Source: Candidatus Hadersleviella danica (lineage in GTDB: Bacteria; Chloroflexota; Anaerolineae; Promineifilales; Promineifilaceae). From it: a DNA stretch of 64,000 bases. Positions within the stretch are counted from its first letter, which is position 1. Each line of letters opens with the position of its first letter. The translations under genes and the position numbers were made by a program. The stretch spans positions 1 through 64,000 of the forward strand of contig JADJSZ010000035.1 in assembly GCA_016711405.1 (NCBI GenBank). Reading direction: 5' to 3'. This document shows positions 9,448 through 18,312 of this stretch, piece by piece. Under the pieces are notes generated by a model. The model was not told the DNA's origin, did not search any database, and worked only from the letters and a program-made list of their open reading frames with translations.

Positions 9448-10113
9448 ATGCAAGTCATCATCATGGGGAGCGGCCGTAACGCTTATTTTTTGGGCAAACA
9501 ATTTGCCAGCAAGGGGTATTACCTGACCATCATCGCCGAAGATGAGGCACGGGCGGCGTACCTCTCCGAAAAGCTCCGCGCCACGGTGGTGGTGGGGGAT
9601 GGAAGCCAACCCGAAGTGTTGCGCGATGTGCGGGCGGAGTTGGCCTCTATTTTTGTCGCCCTACGGCCGCACGACGAAGACAACCTCATTGCCTGCCAAA
9701 TTGCCAAGCAAGTTTTTGGCATCTCCCGCACCATTGCCTTGGTCAACGACCCCGACAACGAAGAAGTGTTTAAGCAGTTGGGGGTTTCGGTGGCGGTTTC
9801 GGCCGTGCGCGTCCTCAGTTTGCTCATCGAAGAGCAAGCGGGCTTTGAGGAGATTTCCAACCAACTCGCTTTGGCCGATGGGCGCATTACGGTCAGCGAG
9901 ATTGCGCTGGTGGGGAATTCACCCGTCGTCGGCCGTGCCTTGCGCGAGATGGATTTCCCCAATGGGGCACTCATCGCGGCCGTCATGCGCGGCGGTGACG
10001 TGCTCATCCCCCACGGCAACACCCAACTCAAACAAAACGACAAGCTGGTGGTCATTAGCCAACCCGATAACCACGGCCGGGTCATTCGCTACCTGACAGG
10101 GGAGGCGATATGA
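9448..10113 (+). CDS. trkA: TrkA potassium-uptake regulator (RCK-N plus RCK-C)
   Basis: The 221-residue protein has TrkA-N with GSGRNAYFLGKQ and VGDGSQPEVL, then a TrkA-C domain from about 140 (VSEIALVGNSPVVGRALREM...GDVLIPHGNT...DKLVVIS). Such proteins form the cytosolic gating ring of Trk/Ktr channels and respond to nucleotides. Its stop overlaps the start of the trkH gene as ATGA, which indicates translational coupling. Shine-Dalgarno CTGGAG precedes the start at 9448. Confidence 0.93.
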   Translation: MQVIIMGSGRNAYFLGKQFASKGYYLTIIAEDEARAAYLSEKLRATVVVGDGSQPEVLRDVRAELASIFVALRPHDEDNLIACQIAKQVFGISRTIALVNDPDNEEVFKQLGVSVAVSAVRVLSLLIEEQAGFEEISNQLALADGRITVSEIALVGNSPVVGRALREMDFPNGALIAAVMRGGDVLIPHGNTQLKQNDKLVVISQPDNHGRVIRYLTGEAI

Positions 10114-11597
10114 GAATACGGCCGCTTACCCTCGCCGAACAATACCAGCAAATTGGGGGCTATTTGGGCGGCATTTGGGTCACTATCGGCCTCATTATGG
10201 CCGCTCCCCTGTTGGCCTATCCCATTTGGGGCAGTGGCCCCGAAGAATTGGCCGCGATTTTGGTTCCCAGTGGCGCTTTGGCGGCCGTGGGTGGTTTGTT
10301 GGCATGGCTGTGGTGGCCCCGCCAACCCACCATCCCCCCCTCTTTCTTGGATGGTACTGTCATTATTTTGGTCGCATGGATCACCGCTATCGTTGTGGGA
10401 AGCACCCCCTTTATGTGGCTCCATGGCCTCAACTTTACCCAAGCCATTTTTGAGGCGACCAGTGGGTGGACAACCACAGGGCTGTCTGTGGTAGATGTCA
10501 CGGCCGCTTCCCCCCTTCTCCTCCTCTACCGCAGTACCCTGCAACTGGGGGGCGGAGCGGGTTTCGCCATTATCATGCTCACCACCCTCATTGGGCCAGC
10601 AGGCACAGGCATTAGCAGTGCCGAAGGGCGGGGCGAACAACTCCTGCCCAATGTGCGCCGCTCGGCCGTTTTGGTGTTTAAGCTCTATTTGGGCTACAAC
10701 ATTTTCGGCATCATCGCCCTTACCTTAGCAGGTATGAGCGTTTTTGATGCCATTAACCACGCCTTTGCGGCTCTTTCCACAGGCGGCTTCTCCACCCGCG
10801 TCGAATCCCTTGGCTATTGGGATAGCCCAGCCATAGAAGCGGTTATCATCCTTCTCATGGTCATGGGAACCGTCAATTTTGTGATTGGGTATGCGTTTTT
10901 ACAAGGCAAATGGCGCGCTTTTCTCCGCACAGGGGAAATAAGAATGCTGATATTTGTCTTAGTCACGGCTATTCCCATTACCTTCTTTGGAGTTACATGG
11001 GGCTTATACCCCACCATAGACAAAGCTGTGCGGGTGGCTATCTTTGAAATCGTTTCGGCCATGTCTACCAGCGGTTTTAGCACCGTTCCCTACACCAATT
11101 GGCCCGATTTAGGTGTATTTGTCATGGTTTTAGTCATGCTTATCGGTGGGGGTACTGGCTCCACGGCCGGTGGCCTCAAACAATACCGCGTCTACCTGCT
11201 TTATCGTTCCCTGCTGTGGGAAATCAAACGCCTCTTTTGGCCCCGTTTGGTGCAAACAGCGCCTACAGTTTGGCAAGTAGATGAGTTGCGTTTTATCAAC
11301 GACCAACAAGTTCGCCAAGCTAGTTTATATGTCTTCCTGCACTTGTTGGCTTTTTTCGTAGGAAGCCTCATTCTGACAGCTTATGGTTATAGTTTGTCCT
11401 ACAGCATGTTCGAGTTAGCCAGTAGCGTGAGTACCGTTGGCCTTTCAGTCGGGATTACTTCGGTCAATGCACCCGCAGGGGTGTTGTGGACGGAGACGAT
11501 TATGATGTTTCTCGGCCGCCTCGAGTTTTTTGCCGTCTTTGCGGGTCTCGGCCGTCTCTGGCAAGATGGGGGGCGGTTGTTTGCGCAACGAGCCTGA
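10110..11597 (+). CDS. trkH: TrkH/KtrB-family potassium transporter
   Basis: This is a 495-residue polytopic membrane protein. It contains the four pore-loop motifs expected of the TrkH superfamily: TSGWTTTGLSV, FAALSTGGFSTR, VSAMSTSGFSTVPY and ASSVSTVGLSVG, each with the conserved filter glycine. It forms the potassium-conducting subunit that the two upstream TrkA-type proteins would gate. Its start overlaps the trkA stop by 4 nt. Length and helix count are normal for the family. No frame break is present. Confidence 0.95.
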   Translation: MRIRPLTLAEQYQQIGGYLGGIWVTIGLIMAAPLLAYPIWGSGPEELAAILVPSGALAAVGGLLAWLWWPRQPTIPPSFLDGTVIILVAWITAIVVGSTPFMWLHGLNFTQAIFEATSGWTTTGLSVVDVTAASPLLLLYRSTLQLGGGAGFAIIMLTTLIGPAGTGISSAEGRGEQLLPNVRRSAVLVFKLYLGYNIFGIIALTLAGMSVFDAINHAFAALSTGGFSTRVESLGYWDSPAIEAVIILLMVMGTVNFVIGYAFLQGKWRAFLRTGEIRMLIFVLVTAIPITFFGVTWGLYPTIDKAVRVAIFEIVSAMSTSGFSTVPYTNWPDLGVFVMVLVMLIGGGTGSTAGGLKQYRVYLLYRSLLWEIKRLFWPRLVQTAPTVWQVDELRFINDQQVRQASLYVFLHLLAFFVGSLILTAYGYSLSYSMFELASSVSTVGLSVGITSVNAPAGVLWTETIMMFLGRLEFFAVFAGLGRLWQDGGRLFAQRA

Positions 11598-11771
11598 AAA
11601 ATAAAGTAGAGAGCAGTTTTCCGACTAGGGACTGGGGACTGGGGCCGCTTCGCCAGTCCCTTGTCCCCTGTCCCCAGTCCAAATTGTATTTAAGCCAGAG
11701 TTCCCCATAGACAATTTGCCCCAGATAAATTAGTCTACTTGCAAATCTAAATCCCACCATCCAAAAATCTT
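11598..11771. repeat. GGGGACT heptad inverted repeat gap
   Basis: At 11624-11679, units AGGGACT, GGGGACT and GGGGCC.. turn at CTTCGCC and return as AGTCCCT, TGTCCCC, TGTCCCC and AGTCC. This could form a hairpin at the end of the trkH unit. The rest of the gap is AT-rich leader of the next gene. Confidence 0.7.
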
Positions 11772-12482
11772 ATGAGCTACGTAGAAAACCTTCTCACCTC
11801 CCACGAAACCATCTTAATCCAACAACGCCAGCACCCCATTCGCCTCATCTCAGGCTTAATCGGGCTGGTTTGGCAAGTTGGCTTCTGGCTCGTCGTCTTC
11901 TTCCTCCTGCGCTTGTTCGATGTCTTGCCCATTCTCAACGAGGTGTGGGGAGAAATGCCATCTGAAATGACGAGTTTCATTCCCACTTTCATCCGCGAAA
12001 ATCTATTCCTCAGCTTCTTGGGCTTGATTATCTTGCTGGGATTGTGGCGCTATGTCGTTTCGCTCATCCAATGGTTCAGCAACTACACCATTCTCACCAA
12101 TCGGCGCGTTATCCAAGTGCGTGGGGTCTTGAGCAAATACACTTCGGACACATCGTTGGAGAAAATCAACGATGTCAATCTGAGCCAGACAACCTTCGGC
12201 CGTCTCTTGGGCTATGGCAACCTCGTCATTATGACTGCCAGCGAAGCGGGGATTAGTGCGATGTGGTATTTGCCCGACCCGTTGGGCTTTAAGAAGGCGA
12301 TGTTGGATGCCAAAGAAGCGTTGGGCGGCGGCGGATTTGGGGGAAGCACGGCCGCATCCCACCCCACCCCCTCGGCCGATATAACCACCCGCCTAGCCAA
12401 ACTCGAAACCCTGCGCCAACAAGGCCACATCAGCGACAGCGAATACCAAGCCCGCCGCGCCAGAATCCTCGACGAAGTTTAG
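11772..12482 (+). CDS. PH-domain (YdbS-like) membrane protein with SHOCT tail
   Basis: The 236-residue protein has two helices (LISGLIGLVWQVGFWLVVFF and FLSFLGLIILLGLWRYVVSL), then a bacterial PH domain (YTILTNRRVIQVRGVLSKYTSDTSLEKINDVNL, ending GNLVIMTASEAG). A low-complexity Gly/Ser linker leads to a C-terminal SHOCT motif (LAKLETLRQQGHISDSEYQARRA). TNRR..I..GV plus DV.L is the bPH2 signature. The role is unknown; SHOCT motifs are thought to act in oligomer contacts. The stop is followed at once by a heptad array. Confidence 0.85.
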   Translation: MSYVENLLTSHETILIQQRQHPIRLISGLIGLVWQVGFWLVVFFLLRLFDVLPILNEVWGEMPSEMTSFIPTFIRENLFLSFLGLIILLGLWRYVVSLIQWFSNYTILTNRRVIQVRGVLSKYTSDTSLEKINDVNLSQTTFGRLLGYGNLVIMTASEAGISAMWYLPDPLGFKKAMLDAKEALGGGGFGGSTAASHPTPSADITTRLAKLETLRQQGHISDSEYQARRARILDEV

Positions 12483-12484
12483 AA

Positions 12485-12655
12485 GGGTTATTCGTTACTG
12501 GTTATTGGTTATTAAGCCCCTCACCCCTACCCCCTCTCCCAAGGGAGAGGGGGATTGGCTCCCTCTCCCTCGGGGAGAGGGTTGGGGTGAGGGCGTTCTG
12601 CCAACAACCAACCACTAACGAATAACGAATAACGAGTAACCAATAAAGAGTAACC
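12485..12655. repeat. Heptad inverted pair flanking a CCCTCTCCC palindrome
   Basis: The left arm reads GGTTATTCGTTACTGGTTATT at about 12486-12510. The right arm has CGAATAA, CGAATAA, CGAGTAA, CCAATAA and AGAGTAA at 12617-12651. Between them are two nested palindromes, CCCTCTCCCAAGGGAGAGGG and CTCCCTCTCCCTCGGGGAGAG. The block fills the gap and ends 4-8 nt before the next start codon. Confidence 0.8.
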
Positions 12656-12658
12656 TCT

Positions 12659-14698
12659 ATGCCCACCCCACCCATCGCCGAACCACGGCCGCACACCCTC
12701 ACCCTCCACAACCATACCCGCCACGACCCTTATTTCTGGCTCCGCGAACGGGAAAACCCCGACGTGTTGGCTTACATCAAAGCCGAAAACGAATACACAG
12801 CGGCCGTCATGGCTCCCACCAAATCGTTGCAAGAAGCCCTCTACAACGAAATGCTCAGCCATATTCAAGAGACAGATGAAGAGCTACCCACCTACAAAGG
12901 CGGTTATTACTACTACGAACGCACCGTTGAGGGTCTGCAATACCCCATCTACGCCCGCAAACAAGGTAGTTTGTCGGCCGCTGAAGAGATTCTGCTCAAT
13001 CCCAACGACCTCGCGGCCGAATTCCCCTTCCTCGAAGTCGGCCTCTTCGAGGTCAGCCCCGACCACACCAAGCTGGCCTACTCGCTCGACACCACAGGTG
13101 GCGAACGCTTCACCATTTACTTCAAAGATTTAAGCACAGGGAACTTATTCGCTGACCAAATCCCCAACACCCTCTACGAAGGCGAATGGGTAGACAACCA
13201 ACACTTCATCTACACCACCGTAGACGACGCATGGCGCAGTGCCTATGTCTGGCGGCACACCCTCGGCCAGCCCCAGTCGGTTCTGCTCTACCACGAACCC
13301 AACGCCCTTTATGAGGTGCAACTCTACAAGACCAAAGATGAAGCGTATGTCGCCATGTGGCTCTTTAACATGGAGACCTACGAGATTCATCTCTTGTCGG
13401 CCGAAAACCCCACGGCCGATTTCGCGCTTATCCACCCCCGCCAAACAGGGTTGCGCTATTTAGTCGAACACCACCACGGCCGCTTCTTCATCCTGAGCAA
13501 CGAAAACGCGCCCAACAACCAAATCATGGTTGCCCCAGCCGCCACCCCCCAAAAGGAGCATTGGCAACCCTTCCTGCCCTACGACCCCGACGTTTACATC
13601 ACCCAAATGGAGCCATTTGCGGGGCATTTGGTTCTGCACGAGCGGCGCGGCGGGCTAACTGCGTTGCGCGTTATTGATTTGGCCACCCAAGAAAGCCATC
13701 TGGTAACGGCCGATGAATCCGCCTACGCCTTCCTGCCCCAAGAAAACCCCGAATTCCACACCACCCACTTCCGCTACGGCTACATCTCCTTCGTCACCCC
13801 CGAAACCATCTACGGCTACGATTTAACCACCCGCCAGCGCACCCTGCTCAAACAGAAGCCTGTCCCCAATTACCATGCGGCCGACTACGAGACCACCCGC
13901 ATTTGGGCCCCTGCGCGGGATGGGGCGCAAGTCCCCATCACCTTGGTTTGGAAGAGGGGCACAGTGCCCAGCCCCGACACCCCGTTCTTTCTGTATGGCT
14001 ACGGAGCCTATGGCTATAACCGCGAGCCGCTCTTCGACCCCAACCGTCTCAGCTTGCTCGATAGGGGCTTCATCTACGCCATCGCCCACATTCGGGGCAG
14101 TTCCACGTTGGGACGGCCGTGGTACGAGCAGGGCAAGTTCTTGCACAAGAAGAACAGTTTCACCGATTTCGTAGACAGTGCCCAGCATCTCATTGCCGAG
14201 GGATATACCAGCCCCGCCAAACTGGTGATTATGGGGCGCAGTGCGGGCGGTTTGCTGATGGGGGCTGTGCTAAACATGGCTCCCGAGTTGTTCACGGCCG
14301 CTATTGCGGGCGTGCCCTTCATGGATGTCGTCACGACCATGCTCGACACCTCCATCCCCCTCACTGTGGGCGAGTTCGACGAGTGGGGGAACCCACAAGA
14401 CGAGAGTTACTACCACTACCTGCTCTCCTACTCCCCCTACGACCAGTTGGAGGCCAAAGCATATCCCCATGTCTTCGTCACCTCGGGCTTAAACGACCCC
14501 CGCGTGCAATACTGGGAACCGACCAAGTGGGTGGCCAAAATCCGCACCCTCAAAACAGATAATCACCACGTTTTGCTCAAAACCAACATGGGCGCAGGCC
14601 ATGCGGGAGCCAGCGGCCGTTATGATTACCTGCGCGAAATCGCCTTGGAATACGCCTTCCTCTTGGATGCGTTGGGCATGGGTGAAAGCGAGCCGTAA
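12659..14698 (+). CDS. ptrB: Oligopeptidase B (S9 prolyl oligopeptidase family)
   Basis: The 679-residue serine peptidase has the N-terminal HDPYFWLRERENPDVLAYI motif and a seven-bladed propeller region. The C-terminal hydrolase domain has the nucleophile in GRSAGGLLMG, Asp in SGLNDPRVQYWEP and His in MGAGHAGASGRYD. VGEFDEWGNP is also a hallmark of oligopeptidase B. It cleaves small peptides after basic residues. There is no signal peptide, so it is cytoplasmic. It is monocistronic by context, with heptad repeats before it and a strong terminator after it. The assignment to PtrB rather than prolyl oligopeptidase rests on EWGNP and length. Confidence 0.93.
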   Translation: MPTPPIAEPRPHTLTLHNHTRHDPYFWLRERENPDVLAYIKAENEYTAAVMAPTKSLQEALYNEMLSHIQETDEELPTYKGGYYYYERTVEGLQYPIYARKQGSLSAAEEILLNPNDLAAEFPFLEVGLFEVSPDHTKLAYSLDTTGGERFTIYFKDLSTGNLFADQIPNTLYEGEWVDNQHFIYTTVDDAWRSAYVWRHTLGQPQSVLLYHEPNALYEVQLYKTKDEAYVAMWLFNMETYEIHLLSAENPTADFALIHPRQTGLRYLVEHHHGRFFILSNENAPNNQIMVAPAATPQKEHWQPFLPYDPDVYITQMEPFAGHLVLHERRGGLTALRVIDLATQESHLVTADESAYAFLPQENPEFHTTHFRYGYISFVTPETIYGYDLTTRQRTLLKQKPVPNYHAADYETTRIWAPARDGAQVPITLVWKRGTVPSPDTPFFLYGYGAYGYNREPLFDPNRLSLLDRGFIYAIAHIRGSSTLGRPWYEQGKFLHKKNSFTDFVDSAQHLIAEGYTSPAKLVIMGRSAGGLLMGAVLNMAPELFTAAIAGVPFMDVVTTMLDTSIPLTVGEFDEWGNPQDESYYHYLLSYSPYDQLEAKAYPHVFVTSGLNDPRVQYWEPTKWVAKIRTLKTDNHHVLLKTNMGAGHAGASGRYDYLREIALEYAFLLDALGMGESEP

Positions 14699-14724
14699 AC
14701 AAGGCTGGTCAGAGGGAGGGAAAC

Positions 14725-14760
14725 AAAAACGGCCGTCTCAGAAAAGAGACGGCCGTTTTT
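14725..14760. terminator. Bidirectional intrinsic terminator
   Basis: A perfect 15-bp stem (14725-14739 with 14746-14760) has a 6-nt loop, an A-run on the left and a T-run on the right. It works for ptrB on plus and the DinB gene on minus. Each arm contains CGGCCG. Confidence 0.93.
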
Positions 14761-14787
14761 GCGCCACCACACCCACCCTCCAACCAA

Positions 14788-15213
14788 CTAAACAGTATAC
14801 TGCGTGTGCCAACTCACGGGAAAAGTCAGCCCATTGGCATACACAAAGCGAATAAGTTGGCCGTGGTGCTGAACTTCATGCTCTAGCAACCCAAATGCCA
14901 GTTCAAGCTGTTCATCTGATAACTCCGCAAAATCCATTTCGCGGAGGTGCTTTTGGGTTTCCTCCAAAGCGTTCAATACTGCTCCCTTCACCCGTGGCGA
15001 AGCAAGGCTACAGGCAAATCCTTGCCACCCACCAGCCGCAATCGCCTTGGTGTAGCTTTCCCGTGCGCCCACAATGCACCAAATTTGCCCCGCAATGCGG
15101 TTGGATGGCAACTGTGGCAAATCCAGCCCCAAGTCCGCCTCATCCAAATGGGTCACAAGGTCATGCGTTAGCGTAAATGATTGGTCTAAGCGCGCTTTTA
15201 GTTTCTGGTTCAT
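14788..15213 (-). CDS. DinB-like domain protein
   Basis: The 141-residue predicted four-helix-bundle protein ends in HEVQHHGQLIRFVYANGLTFP, the typical C-terminal signature of DinB/YfiT-like proteins, and has SNRIAGQIWCIVGARESY in the middle. Members are often metal-binding and some act as thiol transferases; no specific reaction can be assigned. It is convergent with ptrB and shares its terminator. Confidence 0.75.
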   Translation of the reverse strand: MNQKLKARLDQSFTLTHDLVTHLDEADLGLDLPQLPSNRIAGQIWCIVGARESYTKAIAAGGWQGFACSLASPRVKGAVLNALEETQKHLREMDFAELSDEQLELAFGLLEHEVQHHGQLIRFVYANGLTFPVSWHTQYTV

Positions 15214-15307
15214 TGGTTAAATTGGTTGAGGTGTGGGGGTGTCCCCTCTAGCGCGCCTTTTATTTGCCTATCGCATAGATTAAGAGCTTCAGCTACAGGC
15301 ACTCAAC

Positions 15308-15679
15308 TCACACATGCTGGTCAATTAAAATCGGGTTGCCATCGGGGTCTATGGCCGTGAAATAAGCTGGCCCTGTGGAGCTTTCGTCTGCCTCTTCCTG
15401 TAATTGCACCCCTGCGGCCTTCAGTTGGCGTTGCAACTCGCGCACATCTGTAAACGTGGCCACCTTCTGAGCATTGCTATCCCAACCGGGGTTAAACGTG
15501 AGGATATTCTTCTCAAACATCCCTTGAAACAGGCCGATAAGATAGTCGCCGTTCTTCAGGATTAACCAGTTCTGCGAGGCATCGCCCCCAAAAACCTTGA
15601 ACCCGAATTTCTCGTAGAAACTCCGCGAAGCTTCTAAATCTTTGACAGCCAAACTAATTGAAAATGCGCCGAGTTCCAT
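15308..15679 (-). CDS. VOC-family (glyoxalase-fold) protein
   Basis: The 123-residue protein has the paired beta-alpha-beta-beta-beta pattern: ISLAVKDLEASRSFYEKFGFK at the start and AYFTAIDPDGNPILIDQ at the end. The first strand has Ser where metal-dependent members carry His, so a non-metal or binding role is more likely than lyase activity. It is the VOC family common next to DinB-like genes. A Shine-Dalgarno-like AAGGAAC lies upstream. Confidence 0.82.
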   Translation of the reverse strand: MELGAFSISLAVKDLEASRSFYEKFGFKVFGGDASQNWLILKNGDYLIGLFQGMFEKNILTFNPGWDSNAQKVATFTDVRELQRQLKAAGVQLQEEADESSTGPAYFTAIDPDGNPILIDQHV

Positions 15680-15742
15680 GATTTGTTCCTTTTAGGGCAA
15701 CCAGCAAGGTTAGGTGATTATAGCATGAACGAGGTAGGCAAA

Positions 15743-16306
15743 TTACGTCACATAAGGAAGAACATAATCGGCCGCTTCATGGGGCTTCTTAGATGCAAAG
15801 TACTGCAAATCATTCTCCTTCCACAGTGTATCCCACAGGTGGTCATTGTCCACCCCGTACTCGTTTTTATCCCGCGCTTTACCCCGCTCCATGGCCACTT
15901 CAATGGGGCAATCAATCCAAATTTTGATGGCCAAGCGGCCGAGCAATGGCTCTCGGAATAAGCCGATTCCTTCGATGATGAGCACACCGTTGTGCTGAAT
16001 CTCTGTTTGGCGGGTAATTTCACCCGTGCCCCAATCCATTTCGGTGAAAGAGAGAGGGTTTTGGTGGTGGGTGAAGGGGAGGATGACGGCCGTGTAAAGC
16101 CGCTCAAAGTCAATGATTTCCCAATTGCGGTAATCCGTCTCGGTAATGGAGCGGAAAAAGGAGTCTACGCCAATAATGGGAGCCGCTAACTGTTCAGACA
16201 AGTGGCGAGCCAAGGTGGATTTACCCGAACCACCAAAACCCGAGATGCCGATAATGACGGGCTTGGGCTGTGCTTTAATTCGGCCGATTAAATCTAGGTT
16301 ATTCAT
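15743..16306 (-). CDS. Uridine kinase-like P-loop kinase
   Basis: The 187-residue kinase has Walker A GFGGSGKST at about 23-31, the acidic GVDSFFRS motif typical of uridine/pantothenate/phosphoribulokinase relatives, LIIEGIGLFR and the lid region RGKARDKNEYG. The substrate is probably a nucleoside or similar small alcohol; the family alone does not decide. The start at 16306 (MNNLDLIGR), with AGGA about 10 nt upstream, is preferred over a GTG at 16333. The frame is intact. Confidence 0.82.
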   Translation of the reverse strand: MNNLDLIGRIKAQPKPVIIGISGFGGSGKSTLARHLSEQLAAPIIGVDSFFRSITETDYRNWEIIDFERLYTAVILPFTHHQNPLSFTEMDWGTGEITRQTEIQHNGVLIIEGIGLFREPLLGRLAIKIWIDCPIEVAMERGKARDKNEYGVDNDHLWDTLWKENDLQYFASKKPHEAADYVLPYVT

Positions 16307-16506
16307 CTTTTCATTCCTACGAATTCCTATCACTGATAGGGGGAAACCCTGTTACCCCGTTTAAATATCACTATAGTTAAACAAGGTATGTGTTCAGGTA
16401 CCTTCTATGGGGGAAAATGACTTTCCCTCTCCTTCTTGATTATGGAAATCAAAGTGCGGAGTTGCATCAGTTGTAATAAGAATATCTAATTAAGGATTAT
16501 TACGAT
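16307..16506. other. AT-rich intergenic region
   Basis: This 200-bp region between a kinase gene and a transposase remnant contains CTATCAGTGATAG, a 13-nt dyad near 16326-16338 that could be an operator for the kinase gene. I see no gene here. Confidence 0.4.
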
Positions 16507-16701
16507 TTACGGCATTAACTCGACAGGTTGCCAAGGGCTAAAGCGCAGACGAAAATTGTGGAGGGCACAAGCAATTTCCATAACCATGTGGTCAATGAAG
16601 GCTTTATCAAATGGAAGAACTAACCATTCAAACTCTTCATTGGTTAAGGTCGTTAAGCCGAGAATTGCATATTGTCTGTGTTTTAGTTCGTCGTATTTCA
16701 T
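16507..16701 (-). pseudogene. Internally deleted transposase remnant (IS5-like, DDE_Tnp_4)
   Basis: The reading MKYDELKHRQYAILGLTTLT.EEFEWLVL matches the N-terminal helix region of DDE_Tnp_4/IS5-like transposases. The next segment, VMEIACALHNFRLRFSPWQP, matches their extreme C-terminus. The whole catalytic core between them, about 200 residues, is absent with the frame preserved. The open frame extends upstream to 16734. It is surrounded by AT-rich sequence. It is a dead element, and might survive as a non-autonomous copy if its ends persist. Confidence 0.6.
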
Positions 16702-16756
16702 GACTTTTACCCCTGTTTTGGGGTATTTTACCAAAATTAATTAAATCGAAATAACC

Positions 16757-16812
16757 CTTGTTATTGATTATTCGTTATTCGTAACCAGTAACCAATAACG
16801 AATAACCAATAA
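16757..16812. repeat. GAATAAC heptad inverted repeat
   Basis: Left arm units (TTATTGA, TTATTCG, TTATTCG) are followed after TAACCAG by right arm units (TAACCAA, TAACGAA, TAACCAA, TAACTCC). It ends 5 nt before the aminotransferase start. Confidence 0.8.
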
Positions 16813-16817
16813 CTCCC

Positions 16818-17954
16818 ATGCTCCGCGTTACCCAAGCCAACCCAGACCCTACCTTCATCAATTTAGGCATTGGCCAGCCGGCCCTGAACTTGTTGCCGCT
16901 GGCACAAATCCAACAGGGAGCACAAATGTGGCTGGCGGAAAACGACCCATCTGCCCTGAATTATGGGGTGGAAGAGGGAGAGGGGTATTTGCGGGTGGCC
17001 TTGGCGGAGTGGTTGAGCGGGGAATATGGCACGGCCGTATCCCTCTCCAATCTCTTCATCAGCGCGGGGGCTTCGCAAGCCCTCGACCTCATCTGCACCC
17101 TGTACAGCCAGCCGGGAGATGTGGTGCTGGTGGAAGAGCCGACCTATTTTCTCGCCCTGCGAATTTTTGCCGACCACGGCCTGCAGGTGGTGGGGGTGGC
17201 AATGGACGAACAGGGTCTCATCCCCGAAGCGGTGGAAGCGGCCGTGCGCCAGCACCGCCCCGCCTTTTTGTACACCATTCCCAGCTTTCAGAACCCCACG
17301 GCCGTGACGTTGCCCGCTGAACGGCGGGCGCAGTTGGTGGCCTTGGCCGAACAATACGGCTTTCTGATTGTGGCGGATGAGGTGTACCAACTCTTGGGCT
17401 ACACGGCCGCGCCGCCACCCCCGTTGGCCAGCCATTCAGCCAGCGGGCATGTGCTGGGGATTGGCTCCTTCTCCAAGATTTTGGCGCCGGGTTTGCGGCT
17501 GGGGTGGGTGCAGGCGGCTCCACAACATTTACAACGGTTGGTGGGCAGTGGGCTGGTAGATAGTGGTGGGGGAGTGAATCCGTTGGTTTCGGCCGTGGTG
17601 CGCGGGGTGCTAACCAGCGGAGCGCAACAGGCATATGTGGCGCAGTTGCGGGCAGAATACGGCCGTCGCATTCGCGTTTTGGATGAGGCGTTGCAAACCC
17701 ATCTGCCCCAAGCGCAGTATGTCGTGCCGCAAGGGGGCTTTTTCTTCTGGCTGAGTTTGCCCGAGGGGGTGGACACGGCCGCGCAACTTCCCCGTGCCCG
17801 TGCGCTGGGGGTGGGCTACCAGCCGGGGCGCAATTTTTCCAGCCGAGGGGATTTGGCCAGCCAATTGCGCCTTAGTTTTGCTTTTTATGATGAGGAGGCG
17901 TTGAGGGAAGCGGCCGTGCGGTTGGGGCAATGGTATCGCCAACTAGCTCCTTAA
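16818..17954 (+). CDS. PLP-dependent aminotransferase, class I/II (MocR/2-aminoadipate-like)
   Basis: The 378-residue fold-type I enzyme shows NLGIGQPALNLLP, GASQALDLIC, VVLVEEPTYF, IPSFQNPTAV, the PLP-interacting Asp in VADEVYQLLGY, the Schiff-base Lys in GSFSKILAPGLRLGW near 220 and the carboxylate-binding Arg in LRLSFAFYDEE. The IPSFQNPT and EEPTYF pattern is that of the LysN/2-aminoadipate and MocR-type group, but there is no GntR DNA-binding domain. It is cytoplasmic. The amino acid substrate is unknown. No Shine-Dalgarno site is visible; the start context is CTCCCATG directly after heptads. Confidence 0.9.
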   Translation: MLRVTQANPDPTFINLGIGQPALNLLPLAQIQQGAQMWLAENDPSALNYGVEEGEGYLRVALAEWLSGEYGTAVSLSNLFISAGASQALDLICTLYSQPGDVVLVEEPTYFLALRIFADHGLQVVGVAMDEQGLIPEAVEAAVRQHRPAFLYTIPSFQNPTAVTLPAERRAQLVALAEQYGFLIVADEVYQLLGYTAAPPPPLASHSASGHVLGIGSFSKILAPGLRLGWVQAAPQHLQRLVGSGLVDSGGGVNPLVSAVVRGVLTSGAQQAYVAQLRAEYGRRIRVLDEALQTHLPQAQYVVPQGGFFFWLSLPEGVDTAAQLPRARALGVGYQPGRNFSSRGDLASQLRLSFAFYDEEALREAAVRLGQWYRQLAP

Positions 17955-18312
17955 TTGGGTTCATGTCATGCGTTTTTCGCCATGCCATTTTGTGTGAAAT
18001 CTTACCCCTCCCCCCCTCCCCATCAGAAGAGGGCGGATGGCTTCCCCCCTCGTTTGGAGAAAAGGTCACAAGCCTGCCAAGTCCCTTGTCCCCAGTCAAA
18101 ATTTGTAAAGTTGCTCTCCCGAGAATCGTGTACCATGCCAAACCTCAGTTTATAACCGTTGGCAGTATAGAGGCAATGCTACCTTGAATGGCTTCCCCGA
18201 TTGAACTATACTTTTTAGCGAACTCCAAACAGTCCCATTGCTTTTCTCGAACCCCCACAGGCAGAAGTACCGCCTAGCGTGTAAAAACCCCAGCGTATTA
18301 TCAGAGGCATTT
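17955..18312. other. Intergenic region upstream of cNMP/ParA fusion
   Basis: The 358-bp gap contains a pyrimidine-rich CCCCTCCCCCCCTCCCC tract and a short AGTCCCT/TGTCCCC heptad remnant near 18078-18098. A possible -10 TATACT near 18207 would drive the next gene. I see no gene here. Confidence 0.4.
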
